Shown here: positions 1 through 7,797 of the stretch, piece after piece
Numbering within the stretch: position 1 is the first letter of the stretch
Layout: every line of letters begins with the position of its first letter
Source: JAPHSX01 sp039714395
Lineage (GTDB): Bacteria > Pseudomonadota > Gammaproteobacteria > Thiohalomonadales > Thiohalomonadaceae
Assembly (NCBI GenBank): GCA_039714395.1
Contig: JBDLJH010000001.1
Coordinates: forward strand, 62,001-126,000
Reading direction: 5' to 3'
Length of the DNA: 64,000 nucleotides
The notes under the pieces: generated by a model
The model's database searches: none
The model's input: only the letters and a program-made list of their open reading frames with translations
What the model was told of the DNA's origin: nothing
Translations under genes and position numbers: made by a program

Positions 1-1
1 T

Positions 2-817
2 ATTGATGAGCAGGAACGGCAACAGCAACAGGCAGAGAGCTGGGCGGGGCGCTTTGGTTACCAGATGGAATATCTGGATCGGGTGGGTATCAAGTCGCTT
101 CAACCCAATCTGGGGGAAACCTCTGAGCATGCCCTGTGGATGCCAACGGTGGCACAGATGCGCAACCCCCGCCTGGTGCAGGCGCTACGCAAGAGCATCG
201 AGCAGCTTGGGGTAACGATTCACGAACAGAGCCCGGTTGAGGATATCCTCATAGAAGAGGGGAGGGTAAAAGGAATTCGACTGGCCGATAGTATGGTACC
301 TGCCTCGCAGGTGGTGGTGGCTGGCGGTGCCTGGAGTGGAGAGATCCTTAAGCGACAGGGTGTTGAGTTGGCGGTAGAGCCGGTACGCGGACAGATGCTG
401 CTGTTTCGTGCAGAGCCCGGCCTGCTGAAGCACATCGTACTCTCTGGTAACCACTATCTTATTCCCCGGGCCGATGGCCGTATTCTGGCCGGTAGCACCC
501 TGGAATATGTGGGCTTCGATAAGGCAACAACCGAACAGGGACGGGACGAATTGTTCACCTTTGCGACAGGATTGCTGCCGCAACTTGCTGATTATCCGAT
601 AGAAAAGCAGTGGTCAGGGTTACGCCCCGGCACCAGTGATGGCATACCCTATATTGGCCCGTGTGGTGGTATTGAGGGGCTATATGTCAATGCCGGCCAT
701 TTTCGCAATGGCGTGGTGACCGGACTGGCCTCGGCCCGCCTACTGGCTGATCAACTACTTGGTTTGGAGCCGATTATCGCGCCGACACCGTACCACCGCC
801 CTGCAACGGGAACCTAG
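2..817 (+). CDS. thiO: Glycine oxidase ThiO, C-terminal part (5' end outside window)
   Basis: FAD-dependent amine oxidase of the DAO family. ThiO oxidises glycine to the imine used to build the thiazole of thiamine. About 270 residues are present and the reading frame is open at the left edge, so the FAD-binding N-terminus is missing. The late part of the family is clear: a substrate-domain strand with a PVRGQM segment, then RPGTSDGIPYIG and the terminal GHFRNGVVTG loop that contacts FAD and substrate. The last 15 or so residues are Pro/Thr-rich and not conserved. The family call is firm; ThiO rather than another DAO member is inferred from those loops. Confidence 0.85.
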   Translation: MDEQERQQQQAESWAGRFGYQMEYLDRVGIKSLQPNLGETSEHALWMPTVAQMRNPRLVQALRKSIEQLGVTIHEQSPVEDILIEEGRVKGIRLADSMVPASQVVVAGGAWSGEILKRQGVELAVEPVRGQMLLFRAEPGLLKHIVLSGNHYLIPRADGRILAGSTLEYVGFDKATTEQGRDELFTFATGLLPQLADYPIEKQWSGLRPGTSDGIPYIGPCGGIEGLYVNAGHFRNGVVTGLASARLLADQLLGLEPIIAPTPYHRPATGT

Positions 818-884
818 ACAAGCTCTATTTTCTTCAACTATACTTCCTTACCTTGAATATGGACGTAGTCTCAGGGGTGATCTT

Positions 885-1295
885 ATGGATAAGCAGGAAG
901 TCATCAATTTGTTGCTCAGTCAGCAAATCAACGCCACCAGACAGCGGGTGGATATCGCTCAAATTCTTTTTGAGCGCCAGCAACACCTGTGTGCCGAGCA
1001 AGTTATTAATGAGCTAAGTGACAGGGGCAGGGTGTCCAAGGCCACTGTCTATAATACCCTCAACCTGTTCAGCCAACATGGCCTTGTCAGTGAGGTGTGT
1101 ATCGATGGTGGTAAGATCTATTACGACACCAATACCACTGAACACCACCATATCTACAATGTTGATACCGGTGAATTGTGGGATATTCCGGCTAAAACGC
1201 CATCAGCAGTGGAGCTCCCCAGCCTGCCTGATGGCACCAGCAGCATCGGTATGGACGTGGTTTACCGTGTTAGGGAGTTGCCGGCAGGCTTATAA
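885..1295 (+). CDS. Fur-family transcriptional regulator (Irr-like)
   Basis: A 136-residue metal-responsive repressor of the Fur superfamily. The N-terminal winged helix contains the SKATVYNTLNLF recognition helix, followed by a dimerisation domain with a run of three histidines (EHHHIYNVDTGE, about residues 85-96). The C-terminal CxxC pairs that hold structural zinc in Fur and PerR are absent, as in Irr-type members, so haem or iron-status sensing is possible. The ATG at 885 is chosen because it begins the usual MxxQEVxxLL start of the family; an earlier in-frame start would add unrelated residues. It follows thiO by 67 bp. Confidence 0.8.
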   Translation: MDKQEVINLLLSQQINATRQRVDIAQILFERQQHLCAEQVINELSDRGRVSKATVYNTLNLFSQHGLVSEVCIDGGKIYYDTNTTEHHHIYNVDTGELWDIPAKTPSAVELPSLPDGTSSIGMDVVYRVRELPAGL

Positions 1296-1427
1296 TTTCT
1301 GGGCGTGTTGTTTGTCTGCGCCGCTTTCAATATAATCCCCCGTTCGCTTGTCAGTGACTTTCAATTTGTTCGTCGCTAAAGGCTTTACCGTGCCTTTTAT
1401 TGATGGCGTTGTTAAATATTCTATTTT

Positions 1428-1504
1428 GCCGGAGTAGCTCTAATTGGTAGAGCAGCTCATTCGTAATGAGACGGTTGGGGGTTCAAGTCCCTTCTCCGGC
1501 ACCA
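1428..1504 (+). tRNA. tRNA-Thr (anticodon CGT)
   Basis: A 77-nt cloverleaf. The acceptor stem GCCGGAG pairs with CTCCGGC, the D-arm is GCTC/GAGC, the anticodon loop TTCGTAA gives anticodon CGT (reads ACG), and the T-arm has TTCAAGT as loop. The CCA end is encoded (1502-1504). It closely parallels enterobacterial tRNA-Thr(CGT). Confidence 0.95.
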
Positions 1505-1535
1505 TTCCACTATTCAGATGCCATGGCTCGGATGT

Positions 1536-2459
1536 TTATCCCACCCCCCCAGTGCTTGCACTGTTTTTCTTTTCCTCAAGCACCCGGAAAAAGACACTTT
1601 CCAGGGAAGCCGCCGGTTTAATGTTTATAACGCGTCCCCCCTGGCCGTTTAGCTGTGCCAGCCATTCAGGCATTTCACTTTGAGTGATCTCTCGCTCAAA
1701 TTCACCCTCCCGCAGTTGTGTCCCTTCGGTTAACGTATTGTCATCTGTTTGGTATCGGATGATGAAGTGGTCAGCACGCTCAGTAATAAGCTCTCGGGGA
1801 GCTCGGGTTGTAATGAGTTCACCTTCATTGATAAAACCAAAGCGATCGGCAATGCGTTCTACATCGTGCAATACGTGAGAGGTGAAGAAGATGGCACCCC
1901 CTTTATTTTTATACTCCTGCAGAATATCAATGACATCTCTTCGTCCAACTGGATCCAGGCCGGAGAGTGGCTCATCCAGTACCAGCAACCGTGGCTGTAC
2001 CACCATGGCATGGGCCAGGGCGACACGCTGTACATTTCCTTTTGATAGTTGACGTATACGGCGTTTCGCATTCTGCGCTACAGAAAAACGCTCCAGCCAC
2101 TGCATGCACCATGCCTCTTCATCACTGCGGCGGATGCCGTACATGCGCAAGGCCATCTTCAGGATCTCCAGCGGGGTAAACTGCTCATAGAGGGCCGGAG
2201 CCTCGGGTAGGTAGGCAACGCCTCGACGGGCTTCGGCCTGGCGTGCGGGTGTGCCATAAATAAGCACCTCGCCTTTATAGTCATTGATCACATCCAGCAT
2301 GACCTTGATGGTGGTGGATTTGCCCGCACCGTTGGGGCCGACAAAGCCGAATACCTCTCCCTCATTGATAGAGAACGAGATGTTCTTTAGGGCCTGGATC
2401 TGTTTGCCCCGTTTGTTAAAGGTCTTGCTGACTGAGTGAAATTCCAGTGTTGAAGTCAT
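1536..2459 (-). CDS. ABC transporter ATP-binding protein (possible PilH-type)
   Basis: ATPase subunit of an ABC-2 type exporter, 307 residues. Visible motifs: Walker A GPNGAGKST near residue 42, Q-loop region, signature LSKGNVQRV, Walker B LLVLDEP, D-loop SGLDP and switch His in TSHVL. A further ~90 residues after the nucleotide-binding domain are typical of multidrug/antibiotic-type exporters. It is the last of three translationally coupled genes (permease, TPR-like protein, ATPase), each start overlapping the preceding stop. The group sits immediately upstream of, and divergent from, the pilin gene at 4669, so a role like that of the Myxococcus PilGHI exporter in pilus assembly is an inference. 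Confidence 0.88.
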   Translation of the reverse strand: MTSTLEFHSVSKTFNKRGKQIQALKNISFSINEGEVFGFVGPNGAGKSTTIKVMLDVINDYKGEVLIYGTPARQAEARRGVAYLPEAPALYEQFTPLEILKMALRMYGIRRSDEEAWCMQWLERFSVAQNAKRRIRQLSKGNVQRVALAHAMVVQPRLLVLDEPLSGLDPVGRRDVIDILQEYKNKGGAIFFTSHVLHDVERIADRFGFINEGELITTRAPRELITERADHFIIRYQTDDNTLTEGTQLREGEFEREITQSEMPEWLAQLNGQGGRVINIKPAASLESVFFRVLEEKKNSASTGGVG

Positions 2460-3310
2460 TAGCGTATCTCCATCCCACCAATTTTTAGGGCTTTTAGCCG
2501 GAAGCCTCCATCGATAAATTCATAACCTATTCGCATCGGATCTTGTGGGGGCTTATCAAGGATACCGCTGCTAAGTAATTCGTTGGGGTGAGCCAATGGC
2601 CGACCATGTTCTTTCTCGAAGTGTGCCTGGGCTTCTCGCAGGGTGATCAGGCCTTCAAGGCGTTTCAGTCGTCGATCTAGCCTTTTTATAAGTTTCTGAT
2701 CCGTTGCTTCGTCACGCTGATTACGTAAATAGGCTGCGGCCATTTTCTCATCATTTAACTTCTTGGAAGCGATGGCGATCGACATATGTTGAAATGCTGT
2801 GCTGTTCTCTTCGCTACGCGCCGCAGCAATGTCAATGGCCTGTTGTGCACCGTCAAAGTCGCGGAAAAAGAAATAGCGATTAAAACCCAGGAGGAAGGGG
2901 GGCATTTCATCCCAATAGCGGCACTCAGTAGCGCGTTGCAGAATAGTGTTGCCTTCATCAGCTGAGCCTCCCCAGCTCAGCATGGCGTTGGCCAGGTAAA
3001 GATTATCTTCATGGCAGGCATTGAGCTGTGACACCAGCCCATGGGCACGGGCACGATATCCGGCAAGAGCCTCCTCCTGCGCCGGACCAATGGCTGCCAC
3101 GCGCATGGCCTCCAGATTGGCCGCCAAAAAACGGTCACCTGCATACATTAAGACCTGGATAGGTGCAGAGATGACAACAGTGCTAGTAGACTGCTCTGCA
3201 TGGCGGCTGGCTGGTGGTAGGCGAAACTGTGTCGCAAGCTGAAACAAGCCGATAGCCAGCAGGGTTGACACCAGCAGTTTAGTTGTGGCCTGGATAGAAT
3301 AAGAATTCAT
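2459..3310 (-). CDS. Anchored TPR-like protein between ABC subunits
   Basis: 283 residues. An N-terminal hydrophobic segment (about residues 10-28) should anchor it in the inner membrane with the rest in the periplasm. The middle is rich in helical pairs with Ala/Leu spacing of the tetratricopeptide kind (roughly residues 65-225). The C-terminus is a small basic/hydrophobic tail. I do not recognise a named family. Start and stop overlap both neighbouring ABC genes by one base, so it is very likely a third component of the exporter, comparable by position to PilG of Myxococcus or the TPR/lipoprotein gene beside the pilin-linked ABC genes of Geobacter. Confidence 0.7.
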   Translation of the reverse strand: MNSYSIQATTKLLVSTLLAIGLFQLATQFRLPPASRHAEQSTSTVVISAPIQVLMYAGDRFLAANLEAMRVAAIGPAQEEALAGYRARAHGLVSQLNACHEDNLYLANAMLSWGGSADEGNTILQRATECRYWDEMPPFLLGFNRYFFFRDFDGAQQAIDIAAARSEENSTAFQHMSIAIASKKLNDEKMAAAYLRNQRDEATDQKLIKRLDRRLKRLEGLITLREAQAHFEKEHGRPLAHPNELLSSGILDKPPQDPMRIGYEFIDGGFRLKALKIGGMEIR

Positions 3311-4119
3311 CAGCTGAATCGTTTACGCTGCAAGAAGAAGATCGCCAGAATTATCAGGGCAAGGCCGTAGGCCAGGTTTGCAGCCAGACTGGCTGCCCAG
3401 TCTGTAGGCAGCAGCCCAAATTTACCGTAGAGGCTGATCATACGCACATCCAGTGCAGCTAAATCAGGTAGTAAATAGTCCAGTAGCCCGAGTGATTGCC
3501 GATAAACATCAGTGTTTTCTAGCAAAAAGCGTTCGCGTTCCAGTAATGCAATGATGTTCGAGTAGGAGCGTGATATCAGCATGAAGCCCAGGGTTCCAAT
3601 CAATACAAAGCTCGGGGTCGATGCGGTGATGGCGAGAAGACCAGCAAAGGCGGTGAGTACAAACAGATCGATGGCGATAAATGCCAGTGTAACCCAGTAA
3701 GTGGAGCCCAAATTGACAGGGGTGGCCTGTTCATACCCCATGGCAATGCGGGATGTAACCCATGCAAGTGCTATAGCCATCACCAGCATTGCGGAATAGA
3801 CCAACAGTAGTATTGCTGACAGTCGCCCCAGCAGCAGCCAATGGCGTGGGCGTGGGTAGGTCAGTGAGGTGAGGTAGTATTTCCGGTCAAACTCACGGGA
3901 TAACAGCTCCTGTGCCAGGAGAATGATAAGTAACGGAAGAAACAGTTTTATTGCAGAGAGGCCTACATCCAGTGCCACGGTTGCCGGTTGGCGACCGCTG
4001 AACTGGGCGGCCATCAGTGCCAGACCAAGTATCGCCAGCAAAAGCCACAGGCTGGTAGAGATGTAGCGGGCCCGTCGGGCGAGCAAGATCCCGGTGCGTA
4101 GGTCTGATAACAGTGTCAT
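3310..4119 (-). CDS. ABC-2 type permease (possible PilI-type)
   Basis: Integral membrane subunit of the exporter, 269 residues, with about six hydrophobic segments: residues 22-40, 55-72, 100-125, 145-165, 172-190 and 245-265. The Arg-rich stretch before the third helix (YPRPRHWLLLGR) resembles the coupling helix that contacts the ATPase. First gene of the three-gene unit; its TGA overlaps the next ATG. No substrate can be read from the sequence. The placement beside the pilin suggests a pilus-related role. Confidence 0.82.
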   Translation of the reverse strand: MTLLSDLRTGILLARRARYISTSLWLLLAILGLALMAAQFSGRQPATVALDVGLSAIKLFLPLLIILLAQELLSREFDRKYYLTSLTYPRPRHWLLLGRLSAILLLVYSAMLVMAIALAWVTSRIAMGYEQATPVNLGSTYWVTLAFIAIDLFVLTAFAGLLAITASTPSFVLIGTLGFMLISRSYSNIIALLERERFLLENTDVYRQSLGLLDYLLPDLAALDVRMISLYGKFGLLPTDWAASLAANLAYGLALIILAIFFLQRKRFS

Positions 4120-4493
4120 GGCAGGTAGAAAACCCTTATTTATATTTAGGTAACGTATTTATGCCACGGCGCAGAGGTATGTCAATGGCTAATCGTGACA
4201 AAGACTGAATTGTTGTTGGATCGCAGCTGAAAGGTGAAGGTGGTAGCGGTTGAGGCCAAAACGCCTTTCAATACGCGAAGATGTATAGCCAAATATACGC
4301 CGTGACAGCTGGGCACGAAGATACACAGGCTCCAAACGAGCAATCCAATACTGCCACAGCGTGTCACTTGAGGTGACCATTATTGTCACATTGTTGCTGC
4401 TGAGCGGGAAACTTTGGTGATGTTCTAATTGCGATAGTGCTTTTAGTGCTTATTCTACGGCCAAATACGGTTTTCCTGAAGTCGGTCACATAA

Positions 4494-4510
4494 TTGGCAC
4501 ACTAGATGCT
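4494..4510 (+). promoter_or_regulatory. Sigma-54 (RpoN) promoter for the pilin gene
   Basis: TTGGCAC followed by ATGCT, with the GG (4496-4497) and GC (4508-4509) invariant doublets separated by exactly 10 bases, as RpoN requires. It lies 159 bp before the pilin start. Type IV pilin genes are classically RpoN/PilR-dependent, and pilR and pilS are encoded at 10.3-13.3 kb. Upstream, GTGTCAC (4361-4367) and TTGTCACA (4383-4390) could be activator sites; that part is weak. Confidence 0.75.
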
Positions 4511-4604
4511 TACACTACTAACAACGATTCGATGGAAGCCAAACAAAGTTTTCGTCTTCAGCAGTGCAGGCGGAAATTAGGGCCGGGTCGAATCGTAAGC
4601 AGGT

Positions 4605-4625
4605 AAGACGCGCAAGGCGCGTCTT
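4605..4625 (+). other. Hairpin in the pilin 5' leader
   Basis: A perfect 9-bp stem, AAGACGCGC/GCGCGTCTT with loop AAG, lies between the RpoN promoter and the pilin ribosome binding site, ending 43 nt before the ATG. There is no T-run, so it is not a terminator. A role in transcript stability is plausible for an abundant pilin mRNA. Confidence 0.5.
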
Positions 4626-4668
4626 GGCTCAAACCCATTCAGTCTGGATAACTCGTTGGAGATTTATC

Positions 4669-4845
4669 ATGAAAAAACAAAAAGGCTTTACACTTATCGA
4701 ACTGATGATCGTTGTGGCGATTATCGGTATTTTGGCCGCAGTTGCGATTCCTCAGTTCAGCGAGTACCGCGCCAAGGCGAATGACTCTGCTGCCAAGGCA
4801 GATACCAAGAACATGCTGACTGTTATGTCTGCAGCGCAAATCTAA
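4669..4845 (+). CDS. pilA: Truncated-type type IV pilin (PilA-N-like, 58 aa)
   Basis: Prepilin with leader MKKQKG, cleavage before Phe, and the class III signature GFTLIELMIVVAIIGILAA, including Glu5 of the mature chain. The mature chain is only 52 residues, essentially the N-terminal spine helix with no globular head; ordinary gammaproteobacterial pilins are about 140-160. It matches the design of Geobacter PilA-N (about 61 aa). Aromatics are limited to F1, F24 and Y27, so the extra aromatics proposed for conductive Geobacter pili are absent. Ribosome site GGAG lies 8 bases before the ATG. It is followed after 24 bp by a secreted partner and a strong terminator, which suggests a two-gene transcript. 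The stop is clean, not a frameshift: no pilin head is found in another frame. Confidence 0.85.
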   Translation: MKKQKGFTLIELMIVVAIIGILAAVAIPQFSEYRAKANDSAAKADTKNMLTVMSAAQI

Positions 4846-4869
4846 CCATAGGCTATTAGGAGAAAACTC

Positions 4870-5337
4870 ATGAAAAATATTATTTCTACCGTTGTAGTCG
4901 TTATGGGACTGGGCTTTGCTAGCATCGCGATGGCGGCCCCCACAGCGTATGTCGACAATATCAAAATCAGCCAGGATGGTACTGGTACTGGTGTTGACGG
5001 TACCTGCGCGCTGCTGAACGAGACCGTTAAAATTGGTGTATCGGCAAATGTAAATGGTGCCTTTGAGTGTGATGAGACCAATGGCATCATTAATGTTGCC
5101 GCCTGCCATGAGGGCGGTACCCGTGCTCCAATCAAATGTGCATACACTGTAGACGCCAATGGTGATACAACCACCACCTGGAACGCGGCCGGTTGTGACA
5201 CAGTGGGCGGTGACTCTACAGATCCTGATTATACCGCGTTTACCGCCTCTAGCCGTGGCGGCGTAATGTTGGGTATTGCGCTGGGTGATCGTTGTACCTC
5301 AAGTTCTCTTACCGGTCTTGATTTCTGGACTGAGTAA
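4870..5337 (+). CDS. Secreted partner of the short pilin (PilA-C/Spc-like by position)
   Basis: 155 residues with a Sec signal peptide cleaved after AMA (about residue 22), leaving about 133 residues. The mature part is Thr/Gly/Asp-rich and contains six cysteines, which could form disulfides in the periplasm. Ribosome site AGGAG is 6-7 bases before the start. It is co-transcribed with the 58-aa pilin. In Geobacter the gene right after pilA-N encodes PilA-C (Spc), which packs as the globular partner of the pilus subunit; the same arrangement here makes that the leading idea. I see no clear sequence signature proving homology. It has no prepilin cleavage site of its own and no haem motif. Confidence 0.7.
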   Translation: MKNIISTVVVVMGLGFASIAMAAPTAYVDNIKISQDGTGTGVDGTCALLNETVKIGVSANVNGAFECDETNGIINVAACHEGGTRAPIKCAYTVDANGDTTTTWNAAGCDTVGGDSTDPDYTAFTASSRGGVMLGIALGDRCTSSSLTGLDFWTE

Positions 5338-5390
5338 TGGTGGTGTAGAATTACTGGGTATAGTTTCCTGGTGATTCGAGTGCAATCATA

Positions 5391-5425
5391 AATCCGGGGC
5401 GGTTTTCCGCCCCGGATTTTTTTTG
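5391..5425 (+). terminator. Rho-independent terminator after the pilin pair
   Basis: A 12-bp GC-rich stem, AATCCGGGGCGG with its complement, a TTTT loop and a following T-run. It ends the pilin/partner transcript. Confidence 0.93.
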
Positions 5426-6165
5426 TGGCCGTTTATGTTTTTGGGATTGAGTCTGTGTTTTCATCCCGTTTTATGGCGTAATATGCCACCCTCACTTTGA
5501 CCCCAATCCATCACAGGCACCTCAACGGTTGACATTCCACCTGTCGTGAAGTTTCCATCCACAGTTCTGTGTACCAGTACCCGGCTTAAGGGGATTTGTG
5601 CTGGGAGCTGCCCTCCACCGAACTACAGTGCTCAGTTTTGTTAGGGGGCTCATCAGTCGAGTCCGAGTTTAAAAGTAGTGGTGCAGAGAACGGAGTGAGA
5701 TACCAGGGTCCTGGCGCTAGCTGTCTTGTTGTGTTTTCATTTACCGTAGTATCTTCTCAGGCAATTTGTGGCGATTCTATTGCTTTTCCCTGGTGGTAAC
5801 TATCTTCAGTAGCAGTATGAGAGTATACGCACTTGCTAAATATGCCACGCATACATGGATAGGAGTATTGCGCTGCTCCAGCAGCGCGAGCAGCAGAAGA
5901 AAGTATGCTGCGATAGATAACAGAATGGCGGAATCATAGAATCGCTTTTAGGATATGCTGGTATTTGTCGTTAAACTATTCGATAGGGATTGTTGCCAGG
6001 AGAGGGTCAATTTATTACCCACATCTCGCTATGCTAGGGAATTATTCAGTGCATGGGTAAACATGGTATAGCACAGCGGTGGCGAGCATTCTGGGCGGGG
6101 TTTTATATATTAGATGTGCAGTACCTGCCATGCTGTAGGCTTGTTGTCCTGTAATTGAGGGTTGC
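5426..6165. other. 740-bp non-coding region
   Basis: AT-richer than the flanks. A short open frame at 5596-5799 has no family resemblance or good start, and no RNA gene or repeat was recognised. The last 60 bases contain a GAGGG ribosome site for the gene at 6166. Confidence 0.5.
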
Positions 6166-7680
6166 ATGTTGAAAAATCAGTGGTTAGTTAGGTTATATTA
6201 CCTCATGGTGCTTAGTGCGCTGGTTGCATCGCTGTTTATTCTGTGGCACGTACGTTTCCCACCTATGCAGGATTACCCTGCCCACTTGATGGTAGCGAAT
6301 ATCGTCTCAACTGCAAAAGATGCCACTTATGATTGGCATGAGTACTATCATATTGAGCCTAAAATAGGTCCGTACTCAGCATCCTATTATTTGATCCACC
6401 TGTTTCAAAAATTTCTTGATATAGAGGATGCAGGAAAGGCTGCTTTATCTCTGTATTTCATGTTAATAGCCATGTTTGTCGTCTATTACTCAAGAATACA
6501 GATCAGGCAGAATCACCTGCCTTGGTTAATGTTGCTGATTTTTCCGCTGTCGTATAATCAGGTTTATTATTTTGGTTTTTTGAATTATTTAATATCTATT
6601 CCTATTCTATTATGGCTGATAATAGACTATCAAAGAATTGGTTTGGCAAGCCGAAATAAGGTATGCACAGGGTTGCAGCTGGTTGCCCCGCTATTACTTT
6701 TTTTGCTGCACCCCTTTACGTTGCTTCTGTACTGTGGACTGAGCCTCTCTTCTCTTGCATTCAGAAAGATAAAGAAGAAAAATTTTGTCAAAGAACACTG
6801 GATTCCGCTTTTGTGGACAGTGCTGTTTATTGTCTGGTTTGTAGCTGCAAATATTGGTGGCGAAAGGGGGGCGACAGCATTTCCTGATTTGTACTACTAC
6901 TGGTCAATACAAAGAATCCTTTCCTTCCTTGTGTTGCCTATTAGCGGTCATCACACTTTTCCGGTATCGCTATATGTGATGCCGGCGTGGGCAATTTTAG
7001 GATATGTGTTATTGCGTTCTGAGCAGCATACCAAACCGATGGTAAGTTATAAGTATCTTCTTATCCTGCTGTTCTTGGCTTACATGTTGTTGCCATTTAA
7101 CTTTCTTGGATACTCCTATTTCTCGTCAAGGCTAGTCGCACCATTGTATATGTTTCTGGCTGTGTATTTGTCGTATAAAGTAATAGAGGCGAGGTATCTG
7201 GCAGTAATCATGATATTTATGGTAGTGGTGTATTATGATATTTATAAAACACATCAATCTGTTTCTGGTGAAATAGAGCGGCAGCTTATTCCTTTAATAG
7301 AGAAGATACCAAGAAATTCTAGAGTTTTGCCATTGTATCGGAATGGGGGGTCAGAATATCTCGATCAACATATTTATCCTCAAGCCTTTTTCCATACGCA
7401 TAATTACTACCATGTTTTAGTAGGTGGGGGTGTTAGTCTTGGACTCGTTTATAATGACATGTTGCCCGTTAGATATAATGACAATACAATAAAAATGGCC
7501 ACAAATGGAGTTGTTTGGACAAAAATGGAATTGCAGCGCGCATCCAAGAAGTATGATTACATGCTAATTCGAAGTCGCCTATCTGTGGCTGATGCCATAC
7601 CCTCAAGTTGGAAGGCGTTATCAACTACAGGTGAGTGGATGTTATACCAGTCGCTAACTGTTAATAGTTTGGATTACTAG
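6166..7680 (+). CDS. Polytopic membrane protein, GT-C-like
   Basis: 504 residues with about ten or more hydrophobic segments across residues 10-370, and a soluble C-terminal domain of roughly 130 residues. An acidic/aromatic loop after the first membrane segment (PPMQDYPAHL, about residues 32-41) is of the kind seen in lipid-linked-sugar glycosyltransferases of the GT-C fold, where an Asp acts on the periplasmic side. I cannot assign a named family. The base composition is visibly more AT-rich than in the flanking housekeeping genes. It sits between the pilin pair and a second membrane protein, which suggests pilin or surface-sugar modification. Confidence 0.65.
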   Translation: MLKNQWLVRLYYLMVLSALVASLFILWHVRFPPMQDYPAHLMVANIVSTAKDATYDWHEYYHIEPKIGPYSASYYLIHLFQKFLDIEDAGKAALSLYFMLIAMFVVYYSRIQIRQNHLPWLMLLIFPLSYNQVYYFGFLNYLISIPILLWLIIDYQRIGLASRNKVCTGLQLVAPLLLFLLHPFTLLLYCGLSLSSLAFRKIKKKNFVKEHWIPLLWTVLFIVWFVAANIGGERGATAFPDLYYYWSIQRILSFLVLPISGHHTFPVSLYVMPAWAILGYVLLRSEQHTKPMVSYKYLLILLFLAYMLLPFNFLGYSYFSSRLVAPLYMFLAVYLSYKVIEARYLAVIMIFMVVVYYDIYKTHQSVSGEIERQLIPLIEKIPRNSRVLPLYRNGGSEYLDQHIYPQAFFHTHNYYHVLVGGGVSLGLVYNDMLPVRYNDNTIKMATNGVVWTKMELQRASKKYDYMLIRSRLSVADAIPSSWKALSTTGEWMLYQSLTVNSLDY

Positions 7681-7683
7681 TTT

Positions 7684-7797
7684 ATGGTGATAAAGGAAAA
7701 TGTTAATAAGGGATTAGACTTTATCTCTATTGTTGTGCCTGCCTACAACGAAGACGTTGGTAGTAATCATAGGGGTAATTCTAATGCTACCTAGCTA
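7684..7797 (+). pseudogene. Remnant of a GT2 glycosyltransferase N-terminus
   Basis: A 37-codon frame begins with MVIKEN and reaches FISIVVPAYNED, the unmistakable first strand of a family-2 glycosyltransferase (dolichol-phosphate-mannose synthase type). It then runs into unrelated residues and a stop. The expected ~230 further residues, including the DxD region, are absent. The 3' part overlaps the ribosome site and start of the gene at 7784, so this looks like an internal deletion joining a glycosyltransferase start to the upstream region of the next gene. Confidence 0.7.

Noticed and set aside
1551..1571. Terminator after tRNA-Thr (AGTGC-TT-GCACT with T-rich tail)
   Set aside because: The stem is only 5 bp and lies inside the 3' end of the ABC ATPase gene.
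4189..4389. 66-codon minus-strand frame between the ABC genes and the pilin
   Set aside because: Composition not like a protein family, no ribosome site, and it overlaps the pilin regulatory region.
4669..4845. Conductive e-pilin
   Set aside because: Only the three universally conserved aromatics are present; the extra C-terminal aromatics of Geobacter PilA are missing.
4870..5337. Haem protein (AACHE segment in the pilin partner)
   Set aside because: There is no CxxCH; a single Cys-His is not a haem c site.
4669..5337. Pilin broken by frameshift
   Set aside because: The second gene has its own ribosome site, start and Sec signal; neither other frame continues the pilin fold.
5596..5799. 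67-codon frame in the gap after the pilin terminator
   Set aside because: No good start or recognisable domain; most likely chance in non-coding DNA.
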